A stretch of 64,000 bases of DNA from Streptomyces cyaneus. Its GTDB lineage: Bacteria; Actinomycetota; Actinomycetes; Streptomycetales; Streptomycetaceae. A program made the translations under genes and the position numbers. Every line of letters starts with the position of its first letter. Position 1 is the first letter of the stretch. Positions 50,306 to 59,504 of the stretch are shown one piece after another. Below the pieces are notes generated by a model. It was not told the origin of the DNA. It was given only the letters and a program-made list of their open reading frames with translations, and searched no databases. The stretch covers positions 248,001 through 312,000 of the forward strand of contig NZ_RQJW01000003.1 of the NCBI RefSeq assembly GCF_004028635.1, in the 5' to 3' direction.

Positions 50306-52105
50306 TCAGGACGACGACTTGGGTACGTCGATGCGGTCGATGTCGGGGGCGTATCCCGAGCCGCTGTCGAACGTGATCGTGTTGGCGCCGGCCTTGAGGG
50401 TCACCGGGACGCTGACCGTCTCGACGGTGCTCCAGTCCCCCGTGGAGGGGAACTTGTGGCGGGTGGCGCCGCCGCCGTTCGCGGAGACGTCGACCGAGCG
50501 GGCGTCACCGCTGATGTAGGCGACCTTCACCTGGTAGGTGCCTGCCTTGTCGACGACGACCTTGTCGAAGGTGAGCTTGCCGCCGAGGTAGAGGTTGCCG
50601 ACCTTGTGGTCGCCGGAGCACGCGGAGCAGTCGGCGACGGAGGCGTTTCCGGCGAGGGTGTTGGCCGGGGACTCGGCCTCGTAGGCGGTCGTGCCGAGCG
50701 CGCTGCCGTGCGGGGTGACGGTGAACAGGCGGGAGCCGTGGGCGGGCAGCGCCTGGGTGATCTTCTCCTTGTACGTGCCGAGGTTCTCGTGGTTCCACAG
50801 GTCGCGGACCGCGGCCTTGCCGGTGAAGCCGAGCGAGGCCCAGTGGGCGGTGACGGCGGCGGGGGCGTCGGCGAGGTTGAACAGGGCGACGGTGTAGGTG
50901 CCGTCGGGGTTCTTCGCGGCCCACACCTGCTGCGGGTCGGAGGGGGTGACCGGGCGTGCGGGCGGGGTGGCGCCCTGGTTGAGGGCGATGACCTCGCGGT
51001 TGGTCAGCAGGGACAGGCCGTAGGAGTCGAGGCGGGTGAGGTCGTCGCCGGTGTAGAGCGGGGACTTGGCGATGGCCCACAGGGTGGCGTAGCTCTGCCG
51101 CTCGGCTTTGGTGAGGCCGTCCATCCGGCCGTTGCCGACGTCGAGGGAGTCAAGGTCGTTCCAGCCGCCGGGGCCGGCGTGGCGGGTCCAGCCGGGGGTG
51201 TCGTCCCAGCGGTCGTCGACGGAGTTCTCCCAGCTGACGAGGGTGTTGCAGTAGCACTCGACGTCGGTGTCTATGCGCCAGCCCTGGGAGTACTTCTTCC
51301 AGTCGGCCACCCGCCCGATGTCGAGGGACCAGGACAGCTCCAGGTGGACGGTGCGGCCGGTGCCGGCGATGGCCTTCTGCCAGGCGGCCACGTCGGCAAC
51401 GTTGTCGTACTGATCGCCGCTCTTGCCGGAGCCGGGGCCGACGCCGTCGAGCTTGAGGAAGTCGTAGCCCCAGCCCGCGATCAACTGGGCCTGGGAGTCT
51501 ATGTACTTCTGGGTGCACGGCTTGGAGAAGTCGAGCTTGTAGGCGCTGTCCCAGCCGTTGGTGGTGCGCAGGTCGCCGTAGACGATGTCGGCGGTGGTGC
51601 AGCCGTCCGCGTTCCAGACCGGGTTCCTCCCGTCGCCGTACGCCCCCTTCTCCAGGCCGGCCGGGAGATAGATGCCGGCCTTGAGGCCCTTGGCGTGGAT
51701 GCGGTCGGCGACGGCCTTCATACCGCTGGGGAAGCGGACCGGGTCGGGCTTTTGGCGGCCGTACTGGTCGAACCCGGACTTCCAGGCCTTGTCCATCCAC
51801 CAGCCGGCGTCGATGTTGACGTACTCGTAGCCGTACTTCTTCAGCTTGGCGGCCATGGCGTCGGCCTGCTCGATGACGTTCGCCTCGGTGAGGTAGCTGT
51901 AGTCGCCGTCCGGGTTGAGGCCGGGATACTTCGACGACTGCATGGTCCAACTCGACCAGCCCATGTAGGGCTTGGCGGCGAGGGCGGGCGCGGTGGTTTC
52001 CGCCTGGGCCGCCGGTGCGGCGGTGGTGGCGCCCGCCGCGAGGGCCAGGACCACCAGGGCTCTGAGGGTGCGTGCGGGCATGACGGAGTACGAGGATGAC
52101 CGCAT
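50306..52105 (-). CDS. GH27 alpha-galactosidase (or beta-L-arabinopyranosidase) with C-terminal CBM35-like domain
   Basis: Secreted glycosidase of 599 aa. A Sec signal peptide ends near AQA (35). The GH27 barrel begins KPYMGWSSWTMQSSKYPG and includes YEYVNIDAGWW, YDFLKLDGVG with predicted nucleophile D220, and GWRIDTDVECY with predicted acid/base D281. The C-terminal 130 residues are a carbohydrate-binding beta-sandwich (TTAYEAESPANTLAGNASVA to TFDSGSGYAPDIDRIDVP), best matched to CBM35/CBM6. WSSWTMQSS and the active-site loop resemble streptomycete enzymes that also take beta-L-arabinopyranosides, so both activities are listed. GGAGG lies eight bases before the ATG. It follows the ROK gene by 33 bp. 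Confidence 0.94.
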   Translation of the reverse strand: MRSSSYSVMPARTLRALVVLALAAGATTAAPAAQAETTAPALAAKPYMGWSSWTMQSSKYPGLNPDGDYSYLTEANVIEQADAMAAKLKKYGYEYVNIDAGWWMDKAWKSGFDQYGRQKPDPVRFPSGMKAVADRIHAKGLKAGIYLPAGLEKGAYGDGRNPVWNADGCTTADIVYGDLRTTNGWDSAYKLDFSKPCTQKYIDSQAQLIAGWGYDFLKLDGVGPGSGKSGDQYDNVADVAAWQKAIAGTGRTVHLELSWSLDIGRVADWKKYSQGWRIDTDVECYCNTLVSWENSVDDRWDDTPGWTRHAGPGGWNDLDSLDVGNGRMDGLTKAERQSYATLWAIAKSPLYTGDDLTRLDSYGLSLLTNREVIALNQGATPPARPVTPSDPQQVWAAKNPDGTYTVALFNLADAPAAVTAHWASLGFTGKAAVRDLWNHENLGTYKEKITQALPAHGSRLFTVTPHGSALGTTAYEAESPANTLAGNASVADCSACSGDHKVGNLYLGGKLTFDKVVVDKAGTYQVKVAYISGDARSVDVSANGGGATRHKFPSTGDWSTVETVSVPVTLKAGANTITFDSGSGYAPDIDRIDVPKSSS

Positions 52106-52138
52106 GGGCCGTACCTCCAGGGTGTGGTTTCAGCGGCT

Positions 52139-53317
52139 CTACTGCTGCTGGTCGGCTTGGATGAAGGACTGGATCGCGGTCGCCGCGGCCCCGCGCGCCC
52201 ACTCCTCGAAGGGCAGCGGGCGGGTCTGTACGTCGCACTGGGCGGCGGAGCCGAACGCGGCCGCGGCGAAGGCGTCGCGGATCTGTTCGGCGAACAGGTC
52301 GTAGGCGGCGAGGCCCTCGCCGGAGATGATCACGCACTCGGGTCCGAGCAGGTTGGCCACGGTGGCGATGCCCAGGCCGATTGCCTCGCCCGCGCGGGCG
52401 TAGGCCTCGCGCGCGCCGGCGTTCCCTCGGTGGGCCAGGGCCACGGCCTCGGCGGTGTCGGCGACCGCGACGCCGGTGGCCTCGCGGATCTGCCGGACGA
52501 TCGCGGCGTCCCCCGCGATCGCCTCCACGCAGCCGCGGTTGCCGCAGTGGCAGGGCGGGCCGGACGGGTCGACGGTCACATGCCCGATCTCCCCGGCCAC
52601 GCCGTGCGCCCCGGCGACCACCCGGCCGTGCACCACGAGGCCGCAGCCGATGCCCGCGCCGACCGTCACCACGGCGAAGTCGGACAGGCCCACACCGGCG
52701 CCGAACCACTGCTCGGCGACGGTCAGGGCCCGTACGTCGTTGTCGACGGTGACCGGCAACCCGGTGGTCGCGGCGGCGAGTTCGGCGAGGGGCACGTCCC
52801 GCCACTCCAGGAACGGCGAGTAGCGGACGACGCCCGCGCCGCGGTCGACGTCACCGGAGACGGCGATGCCGAGGCCGAGAACCGCCACGCCCAAGTCGCC
52901 CGCCTCGGCGAGCAGTTCGCCCGCCAGCTCGGCCACCGAGGCCAGCACGCCCTTCGGTTCCCGGTCCGGGAGCGGCACGTGACGGGCGACGCGGATACGG
53001 CAGCACAGGTCGGTGAGCACGGCGATGATCTCGTCGCCGGTCACCTTGACGCCGATGAACAGCGCCCGTCCCCCGTCGACCCGCACCGGGTTCGCGGGCC
53101 GGCCGAGCGCGGGGCGGGCCGGCTCGTCCACGTCCTCCACCAGGTAGCCGGCCTCGATGAGGGGCCGTACCGCCTTGGTGACGGCGGCCGGGGACAGTCC
53201 CGCCCGCCGGGCCACCTCGAGGCGGGTGAGGGGCCCGTGGGACAGGACCGTGGTGAAGATCTGCGAGGCGGCCGGCGTGTTCGCCGGAAACGTCTCGGCA
53301 CGGCGGATCGAGGACAT
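52139..53317 (-). CDS. ROK-family transcriptional repressor
   Basis: Sugar-responsive repressor of 392 aa. The N-terminal winged helix-turn-helix is present (GPLTRLEVARRAGLSPAAVT, then EAGYLVEDV), followed by the ROK sugar-kinase-like domain with VTVDNDVRALTVAEQWFG, VTVGAGIGCGLVVHGRVV and the zinc-binding GHVTVDPSGPPCHCGNRGCVE. The kinase ATP motif is degenerate, as in repressors. It is the first gene of the operon with GH27, GH95 and the SGNH esterase. An inverted repeat (53335-53358) sits 17 bp upstream of its start, so it probably represses the whole operon until a released monosaccharide (galactose, fucose or arabinose) binds. Confidence 0.93.
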   Translation of the reverse strand: MSSIRRAETFPANTPAASQIFTTVLSHGPLTRLEVARRAGLSPAAVTKAVRPLIEAGYLVEDVDEPARPALGRPANPVRVDGGRALFIGVKVTGDEIIAVLTDLCCRIRVARHVPLPDREPKGVLASVAELAGELLAEAGDLGVAVLGLGIAVSGDVDRGAGVVRYSPFLEWRDVPLAELAAATTGLPVTVDNDVRALTVAEQWFGAGVGLSDFAVVTVGAGIGCGLVVHGRVVAGAHGVAGEIGHVTVDPSGPPCHCGNRGCVEAIAGDAAIVRQIREATGVAVADTAEAVALAHRGNAGAREAYARAGEAIGLGIATVANLLGPECVIISGEGLAAYDLFAEQIRDAFAAAAFGSAAQCDVQTRPLPFEEWARGAAATAIQSFIQADQQQ

Positions 53318-53334
53318 GCCCGGAACCTAAAGCC

Positions 53335-53358
53335 CTTATTTTCCGCCGTCAATAAAAG
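53335..53358. promoter_or_regulatory. Probable ROK repressor operator
   Basis: CTTATTTT and AATAAAAG flank GCCG-rich sequence; the core is TTATT (53336-53340), 10 bases, AATAA (53351-53355). Such A/T arms around a G/C centre are typical of NagC/Mlc/ROK sites and stand out in this genome. It is 17 bp upstream of the ROK start. Confidence 0.6.
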
Positions 53359-53432
53359 AAGCAGGATTCGCTGAAGGACTCCCTCCCGGTGATCCCCTGT
53401 CGTCCAACTGTGCGTCGTCTGTGGCGATGTGA

Positions 53433-54761
<1,329 letters not shown>

Positions 54762-54866
54762 GGGCGGCCCCACACCGTCATTCCCGGCCGGCGGGAACCC
54801 GAGAGATCCGGTGGACGTTTTCCGGACATCCCCATCGGATCTCGAAGCACCCACCAGGACGGCACG

Positions 54867-56288
54867 ATGAGCGAGTTGGTTCCCGGGGGCAATCTGCCCC
54901 TCCCGGGCGGCAGCGTGAGCGTCCGGGTGCCCGGCCCCTTCGACGTGTCCGCGCTGGTCACCGACGACAGCGGCAAGGTGCGCGGCGACGCCGACTTCGT
55001 GTTCTACAACCAGCCGTCCGCTCCGGGCGCCCGGCTCCACGGCGACACCCTGACCCTCGACCCACCGCGACTGCGCCCCGGGGCCACCCGCGTCACGGTG
55101 GTCGTCAGCCCCGCCGACCCCGGCACTCCCCTGTCCCGCCTGCCCTCCCCCACACTCCAGGTCACCGGCCCGGGCGGCCACCCGATCGCCCGGTTCGCCC
55201 CGCCGCGCCCACGACAGGAGACCGTGCTGCTGCTCGCCGAGATCTACCGGCGCGGCGGCGGCTGGAAACTGCGGGCACTGGGGCAGGGGTACGCGGACGG
55301 GCTGGCGGGGCTCGCGCGTGACTTCGGGGTCGACGTAGTGGAGGATGCGACGCCCTCGCCGGTCCCGTCGGCACCTGCCCCGCCGTCGCCCGTCGCACAA
55401 CCGGCACCCCCGCCCACCGCTCCTGCCGTGCCCACCGCTCCGCCTGCGCCCCCCGCACGGCCCACGCTGCAGACCCTGTCCGCCGTCACCACCTTGCACG
55501 CCCCGCTCCCCGATCGCGACGGGTTCCTGGGCCTGGTCAACTCCGCCCGCGTCGGCATCGGTTCACCGCCGGTCGCCCTCGACGCCCGTCTCGCCTCCGC
55601 CGCCCAGGCCCACGCCTGCGCCATGGCCGCGGCAGGACGGCTCGGCGTCGAGGGCCGCGACGGTGTCTCGGTGTACCAGCGCATCACGGCTGCCGGGTAC
55701 GCGTATCTGACCGTCGGCGAGCAGCTGGTCTCCGGGCCCCGCACGCCCGCCGAGTTCGTCGCGTACTGCCTGCGCACCGAACACCCCCGCCGCACCCTCC
55801 AGGACCCGGCATTCACCCACGCCGCCCTCGCGTACGTCACGGGCGGCCGCTCCGGCGACACCTACTGGACGGCGCTGTGGGCCAGGCCGCTCGCACCGGG
55901 CGATCTGTCCCGCACGGCGGCCGAGGTCGTCGACCTCACCAACCGGGAGCGGGCCAGGGCCGGACTGCGCCCCCTGGCCGTCCATCCCGCGCTCGGCACC
56001 GCCGCGCAGGCGTACAGCGCCGACATGGCGGCCCGCTCCTTCTACTCCCACACCTCGCCCGAGGGGACCCAGCCGTGGGACCGGGCGGCTGCCGCGGGCT
56101 CTCGGATGCGCGCGATCGGCGAGAACATAGCGTGCGGGCAGCGCTCCCCCGCCGAGGTCGTGGAGGGCTGGATGAACAGCCCGGGCCACCGCGCCAACAT
56201 CCTCAAGCGCGACTTCACCCACATAGGGATCGGCTTCGCGGGCGGCGGACCGGCGGGAACGTACTGGACACAACTCTTCGGCGCCTGA
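54867..56288 (+). CDS. TerD-like domain fused to two CAP (SCP/PR1) domains
   Basis: Chimeric protein of 473 aa without signal peptide. Residues 1-155 resemble the TerD calcium-binding beta-sandwich (GGNLPLPGGSVSVRV, GKVRGDADFVFYNQPSAPGA, LLLAEIYRRGGGWKLRALGQ, GYADGLAGLARDFGV). Residues 161-205 are a Pro/Ala-rich linker. CAP domain 1 (216-340) is degenerate. CAP domain 2 (350-473) keeps the cavity residues H395, E419, E433 and H441 (SHTSPEGTQPWD, GENIACG, GWMNSPGHRANIL). TerD proteins take part in tellurite and envelope stress; CAP proteins are normally secreted, so a cytoplasmic CAP is odd. It precedes an AIM24 gene by 65 bp on the same strand. Confidence 0.88.
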   Translation: MSELVPGGNLPLPGGSVSVRVPGPFDVSALVTDDSGKVRGDADFVFYNQPSAPGARLHGDTLTLDPPRLRPGATRVTVVVSPADPGTPLSRLPSPTLQVTGPGGHPIARFAPPRPRQETVLLLAEIYRRGGGWKLRALGQGYADGLAGLARDFGVDVVEDATPSPVPSAPAPPSPVAQPAPPPTAPAVPTAPPAPPARPTLQTLSAVTTLHAPLPDRDGFLGLVNSARVGIGSPPVALDARLASAAQAHACAMAAAGRLGVEGRDGVSVYQRITAAGYAYLTVGEQLVSGPRTPAEFVAYCLRTEHPRRTLQDPAFTHAALAYVTGGRSGDTYWTALWARPLAPGDLSRTAAEVVDLTNRERARAGLRPLAVHPALGTAAQAYSADMAARSFYSHTSPEGTQPWDRAAAAGSRMRAIGENIACGQRSPAEVVEGWMNSPGHRANILKRDFTHIGIGFAGGGPAGTYWTQLFGA

Positions 56289-56353
56289 CGGCCGGAGGAC
56301 GGCGACATGCCGCGATCTGGTCGGAACGGGACCGTCCGGGACAGGATGCCCGC

Positions 56354-57031
56354 ATGAAGGGTGACCTCTTTTCCAGTGAGCACATGGTCCAGCCCGCCTC
56401 GGCGCCGGGCATGACGATCGAGAACGCCAAATGCATCAAGTACGCGGTGAACGGCGAGATGCACGCCCGCCAGGGCGCGATGGTCGCCTACCGCGGCAAC
56501 CTCCAGTTCGAGCGCAAGGGCCAGGGCGTGGGCGGCATGCTCAAGCGGGCCGTGACCGGTGAGGGGCTGCCGCTGATGGCGGTGCGCGGGCAGGGCGAGG
56601 CCTGGTTCGCGCACGAGGCGCAGAACTGCTTCATCGTCGAGGTCGACCCCGGCGACGAGTTCACGGTCAACGGCCGCAACGTCCTGTGTTTCGACGCCTC
56701 GCTGTCGTACCGGATCGCGACGGTGAAGGGCGCGGGCATCACCGGCGGTGGGCTGTTCAACAGCGTCTTCTCGGGGCAGGGCCGGCTGGGCCTGGTGTGC
56801 GAGGGCAACCCCCTGGTCATACCGGTCTCGCCGCAGTTCCCGGTGTACGTCGACACGGACGCGGTGGTCGGCTGGACCGCCGGACTGCAGACCTCGCTGC
56901 ACCGCTCGCAGTCGCTCGGCTCGATGCTGCGCGGCGGTTCCGGGGAGGCCGTGCAGCTGATGCTGCAGGGTCAGGGCCATGTCGTCGTACGGCCGAGCGA
57001 GGCGACGCCGCAGAAGGCCCAGCAGCACTGA
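56354..57031 (+). CDS. AIM24 family protein
   Basis: Protein of 225 aa of the AIM24/YdjH beta-helix family, named after a yeast mitochondrial factor. Motifs include CIKYAVNGEMHARQGAMVAY, GEAWFAHEAQNCFIVEVDPG, NGRNVLCFDASLSYRIATVK and the Gly-rich GAGITGGGLFNSVFSGQG. In bacteria these proteins cluster with TerD-type stress proteins, as here; their activity is unknown. The fold is a compact trimeric beta-sandwich that may bind lipid or act as a scaffold (general family knowledge). AGGA lies seven bases before the ATG. It is probably cotranscribed with the TerD-CAP gene. A 219-bp gap follows, containing the phased TATAC repeats. Confidence 0.9.
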   Translation: MKGDLFSSEHMVQPASAPGMTIENAKCIKYAVNGEMHARQGAMVAYRGNLQFERKGQGVGGMLKRAVTGEGLPLMAVRGQGEAWFAHEAQNCFIVEVDPGDEFTVNGRNVLCFDASLSYRIATVKGAGITGGGLFNSVFSGQGRLGLVCEGNPLVIPVSPQFPVYVDTDAVVGWTAGLQTSLHRSQSLGSMLRGGSGEAVQLMLQGQGHVVVRPSEATPQKAQQH

Positions 57032-57189
57032 GGCCCCCCGAAGGCATAGGGTCCCGCGACGTGATCTGCGCCTCACGAGCAACCCTGTCCGCCCCGCCGA
57101 CGTCTTGATCGACAACAGCTGAACAACATCAGGTGACCGACCTGGGATGACGCCCTGGCCCTTTGGACCGGGGCTCATTTCCGACGCAC

Positions 57190-57233
57190 TATACCCTCCA
57201 TGTATACACGGCGCGTATAGATGCTGTGTATAC
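57190..57233. promoter_or_regulatory. Four TATAC/TATAG repeats phased at exactly 13 bp
   Basis: TATAC at 57190, 57203 and 57229 and TATAG at 57216 are spaced 13, 13 and 13 bp. Three are preceded by G, giving GTATAC, GTATAG and GTATAC, so the second and fourth are self-complementary. The array starts 61 bp before the TPR gene's ATG and ends 17 bp before it, covering the promoter and leader. The TATAGAT at 57216 could serve as a -10 hexamer. A cooperative regulator is the simplest explanation. The rest of the gap (57032-57189) shows nothing recognisable. Confidence 0.7.
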
Positions 57234-57250
57234 CGGATCGAAAGGAATCC

Positions 57251-58336
57251 ATGTACGGCAAGGCATTCGCCCCGGAGTATCAGGGCGCCCTGACCACACT
57301 GTCCGTCAACTCCTCGCTGACCGACGTACTCGCCGCCGGCACCGAGCAGTTGCAGGCGGCCGAGCGGGCCGGGCAGCACGGCGAGGCGGCGCGCTCGGGG
57401 CTCGCGGTCGCCGAGGCGCATCGCCGGCTGGGGCAGGTCGGGGACGCGGAGCGGGCGTGGAAGGCGAGCTACCGCGCCGCCCGGGAGGTCGACGACACCG
57501 CGGCGATGGCGTGGGCGCTGTGGAGCGGCGGCACACTGGCCCGGCAGCGCGGCGCGTTCCCCCTGGCCCGGCGGCTGCTCCAGCTCGCGGCGGACCTCGG
57601 CGAGCGGGGCGGCGACATCGTCGTACGCGGCTACTCGCTGGCCGGCCTGGCGGAGACCGGCCGGATCCAGGGCGACTACGAGGCCGTCCACCGGCTGCAC
57701 GAGCAGCTGCTGGCCGAGGCCCGGCGGCGCGGCGAGGCGCGGCACACCGTGTGGGCGCTGGAGGGCATAGCCCAGATCCATCGCAACACCGGCTCGTACG
57801 ACACCGCGTACGCCCTGTTCGAGGAGGCCGCCGAGATCGCCGTGCGTGCCGAGGACCGGCGTGGCCACGCCTGGGCGCTGCGCGGACTCGCGGACATCGT
57901 CTCGGTGCGCGACGGTGACGTCGAGCGGGCGCTGGCCCTGCTGTCCGAGGCGGAGACGACGTGCCGTGCGATGAAGCTCTCCAGCGCACTGGCCTACAAC
58001 CACAAGATGCGAGGCAACGTCCTCTACCGCGCCGGGCGTTACGCCGAGGCCCGGGACCTGTACGAGCAGGCGCTCGCGGAGTTCCGCGCCATGAGCGAGC
58101 CGCGCGGGGAGGCGCTGTCCCGGCTGGGGCTGGCCAAGTCGCGGGCCCACCTGGGACGCGATCGTGCCGAGACCGCCGCCGAACTGGCCGAGCTGGCGGG
58201 GGTGTTGGAGCGGATCGGGTTGCGGCACGCGCGGGAGATGGTGGCGCGGGCGCAGGAGGAGTTCTGCGCCGTGGCCGATGCAGAAAGCCCTGCTGAGCAT
58301 GGTGTGGTGGGCGCCGGGGCGGTGGCCGTACGGTGA
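57251..58336 (+). CDS. Tetratricopeptide repeat protein
   Basis: Soluble protein of 361 aa made of six or more TPR-like helical pairs: GLAVAEAHRRLGQVGDAERA, ALEGIAQIHRNTGSYDTAYA, LRGLADIVSVRDGDVERALA and MRGNVLYRAGRYAEARDLYE. There is no enzyme or DNA-binding domain, so it is an adaptor. ATG 57251 has AAAGGA five bases upstream; an earlier ATG at 57221 lies inside the repeat array and is rejected. Its end overlaps the polyprenyl synthase start by four bases (GTGA), so the two proteins are made in step and may form a complex. Confidence 0.85.
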   Translation: MYGKAFAPEYQGALTTLSVNSSLTDVLAAGTEQLQAAERAGQHGEAARSGLAVAEAHRRLGQVGDAERAWKASYRAAREVDDTAAMAWALWSGGTLARQRGAFPLARRLLQLAADLGERGGDIVVRGYSLAGLAETGRIQGDYEAVHRLHEQLLAEARRRGEARHTVWALEGIAQIHRNTGSYDTAYALFEEAAEIAVRAEDRRGHAWALRGLADIVSVRDGDVERALALLSEAETTCRAMKLSSALAYNHKMRGNVLYRAGRYAEARDLYEQALAEFRAMSEPRGEALSRLGLAKSRAHLGRDRAETAAELAELAGVLERIGLRHAREMVARAQEEFCAVADAESPAEHGVVGAGAVAVR

Positions 58337-59364
58337 CGGCGTTCCCCTCCGCAGTACAGGCACCGGCGGACGCCCGCCAAGTCCTCGACCGCTGCCGCGC
58401 CTTGGTGCGGCCCGCACTGCGGGAGGCGGTGGGGCGGACGCATCCGTGGGTCGGTGAGATGGCCGCGTACTCCTTCGGCTGGTGCGAGGTGGGCGGCGCA
58501 CCGGCCGCAGCGTCCGGCGGGAAGGGCGTACGGCAGGCGCTGGCGGTCCTCGGGGCCGAGGCAGCCGGTGCGCCCGGGCGTGTCGCGGTGCCCGGGGCGG
58601 TCGCGGTGGAGCTGGTGCACGCCTTCTCCCTGCTGCACGACGACATCATGGACGGCGACGAGGCGCGGCGGCGCCGCCCCACCGTGTGGAAGGCGTACGG
58701 CACGGGACCCGCGGTTCTCGCCGGGGACGCGCTGTTCGCACTCGCGGTCGAGACGCTCGCCGTGGAAGCGGCGGGCCCGCAGGCCGTACGGCTGCTGTCC
58801 GTGGCGTTGCAGGACCTGGTGCGCGGGCAGGCGGACGACCTGCTGTTCGCCACGCGTCCCTGGACGGGGCCGGAGCGGGTGCGGCCGGACGAGTACCGGA
58901 CCATGGCCGAGCACAAGACGGGCGCCCTGCTGGGGTGTGCGGCCGCGTTGGGCGCTCTGCTCGGCGGTTCGCCCCCCGCGACCGTGGCCGCCCTCGACCG
59001 TGCCGGCCGGCATCTGGGCATCGCCTTCCAAATGGTCGACGATCTGCTGGGCATCTGGGGCGACCCCGTCGTCACCGGCAAACCGGTCTACGGCGATCTG
59101 CGGGAGCGCAAGAAGACGTTCCCCGTGCTGGCCGCGCTCGACTCCCCCGCCGCCGGTCGGCTCTGCGCGCTCCTGGAGTCGGCAGCCGACCCCGCCGAGG
59201 CCGCCGCGCTGATCGAGGAGTCGGGTGGCCGCTCGGCCGCACTCGCCCAGGCACGGCGCCATGTGACCGCCGTGGAGAGGGCTCTCGCCGATGTGCCGCT
59301 GGAGGCGAGAGCCGCCGAGGAGCTGCGGGCGCTGCTCGACTTCCTCGTACGGCGCGATCTGTGA
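58333..59364 (+). CDS. Polyprenyl diphosphate synthase, probably GGPP-type
   Basis: Trans-isoprenyl diphosphate synthase of 343 aa. The first Asp-rich motif is D103-D-I-M-D107 in HAFSLLHDDIMDGDEARRRR, and the second D236-D-L-L-G-I-W-G-D244. Also present are the KTGALLGCAA segment and KKTFPVLAAL near the end. Phe98 five residues before the first Asp is bulky, which usually limits the product to about C20. The GTG start overlaps the TPR gene. No terpene cyclase, carotenoid or hopanoid gene lies in this window, so the downstream use of the product is unknown. It is followed by a separate dehydratase gene 140 bp away. Confidence 0.92.
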   Translation: MTAFPSAVQAPADARQVLDRCRALVRPALREAVGRTHPWVGEMAAYSFGWCEVGGAPAAASGGKGVRQALAVLGAEAAGAPGRVAVPGAVAVELVHAFSLLHDDIMDGDEARRRRPTVWKAYGTGPAVLAGDALFALAVETLAVEAAGPQAVRLLSVALQDLVRGQADDLLFATRPWTGPERVRPDEYRTMAEHKTGALLGCAAALGALLGGSPPATVAALDRAGRHLGIAFQMVDDLLGIWGDPVVTGKPVYGDLRERKKTFPVLAALDSPAAGRLCALLESAADPAEAAALIEESGGRSAALAQARRHVTAVERALADVPLEARAAEELRALLDFLVRRDL

Positions 59365-59504
59365 GAGCACGGTTCACGGCCGCACCGGGGTGAACTCCGC
59401 GTCACCTTGCCGCCCACGGCGAAACCGAGTTGACCGGCGTCACCACCCGCGTCAGGGTGCGAAGCGGCGTGGTTCACCGCCCCCACGCCGGAGAGGTGAC
59501 TGCC

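Noticed and set aside
56042..58501. Minus-strand open frame of about 820 codons opposite AIM24 and TPR genes
   Set aside because: It runs through the phased repeat array and three supported genes; no domain.
58333..59504. A terpene or carotenoid cluster around the polyprenyl synthase
   Set aside because: No cyclase, phytoene synthase, desaturase or P450 gene is present within several kb on either side.
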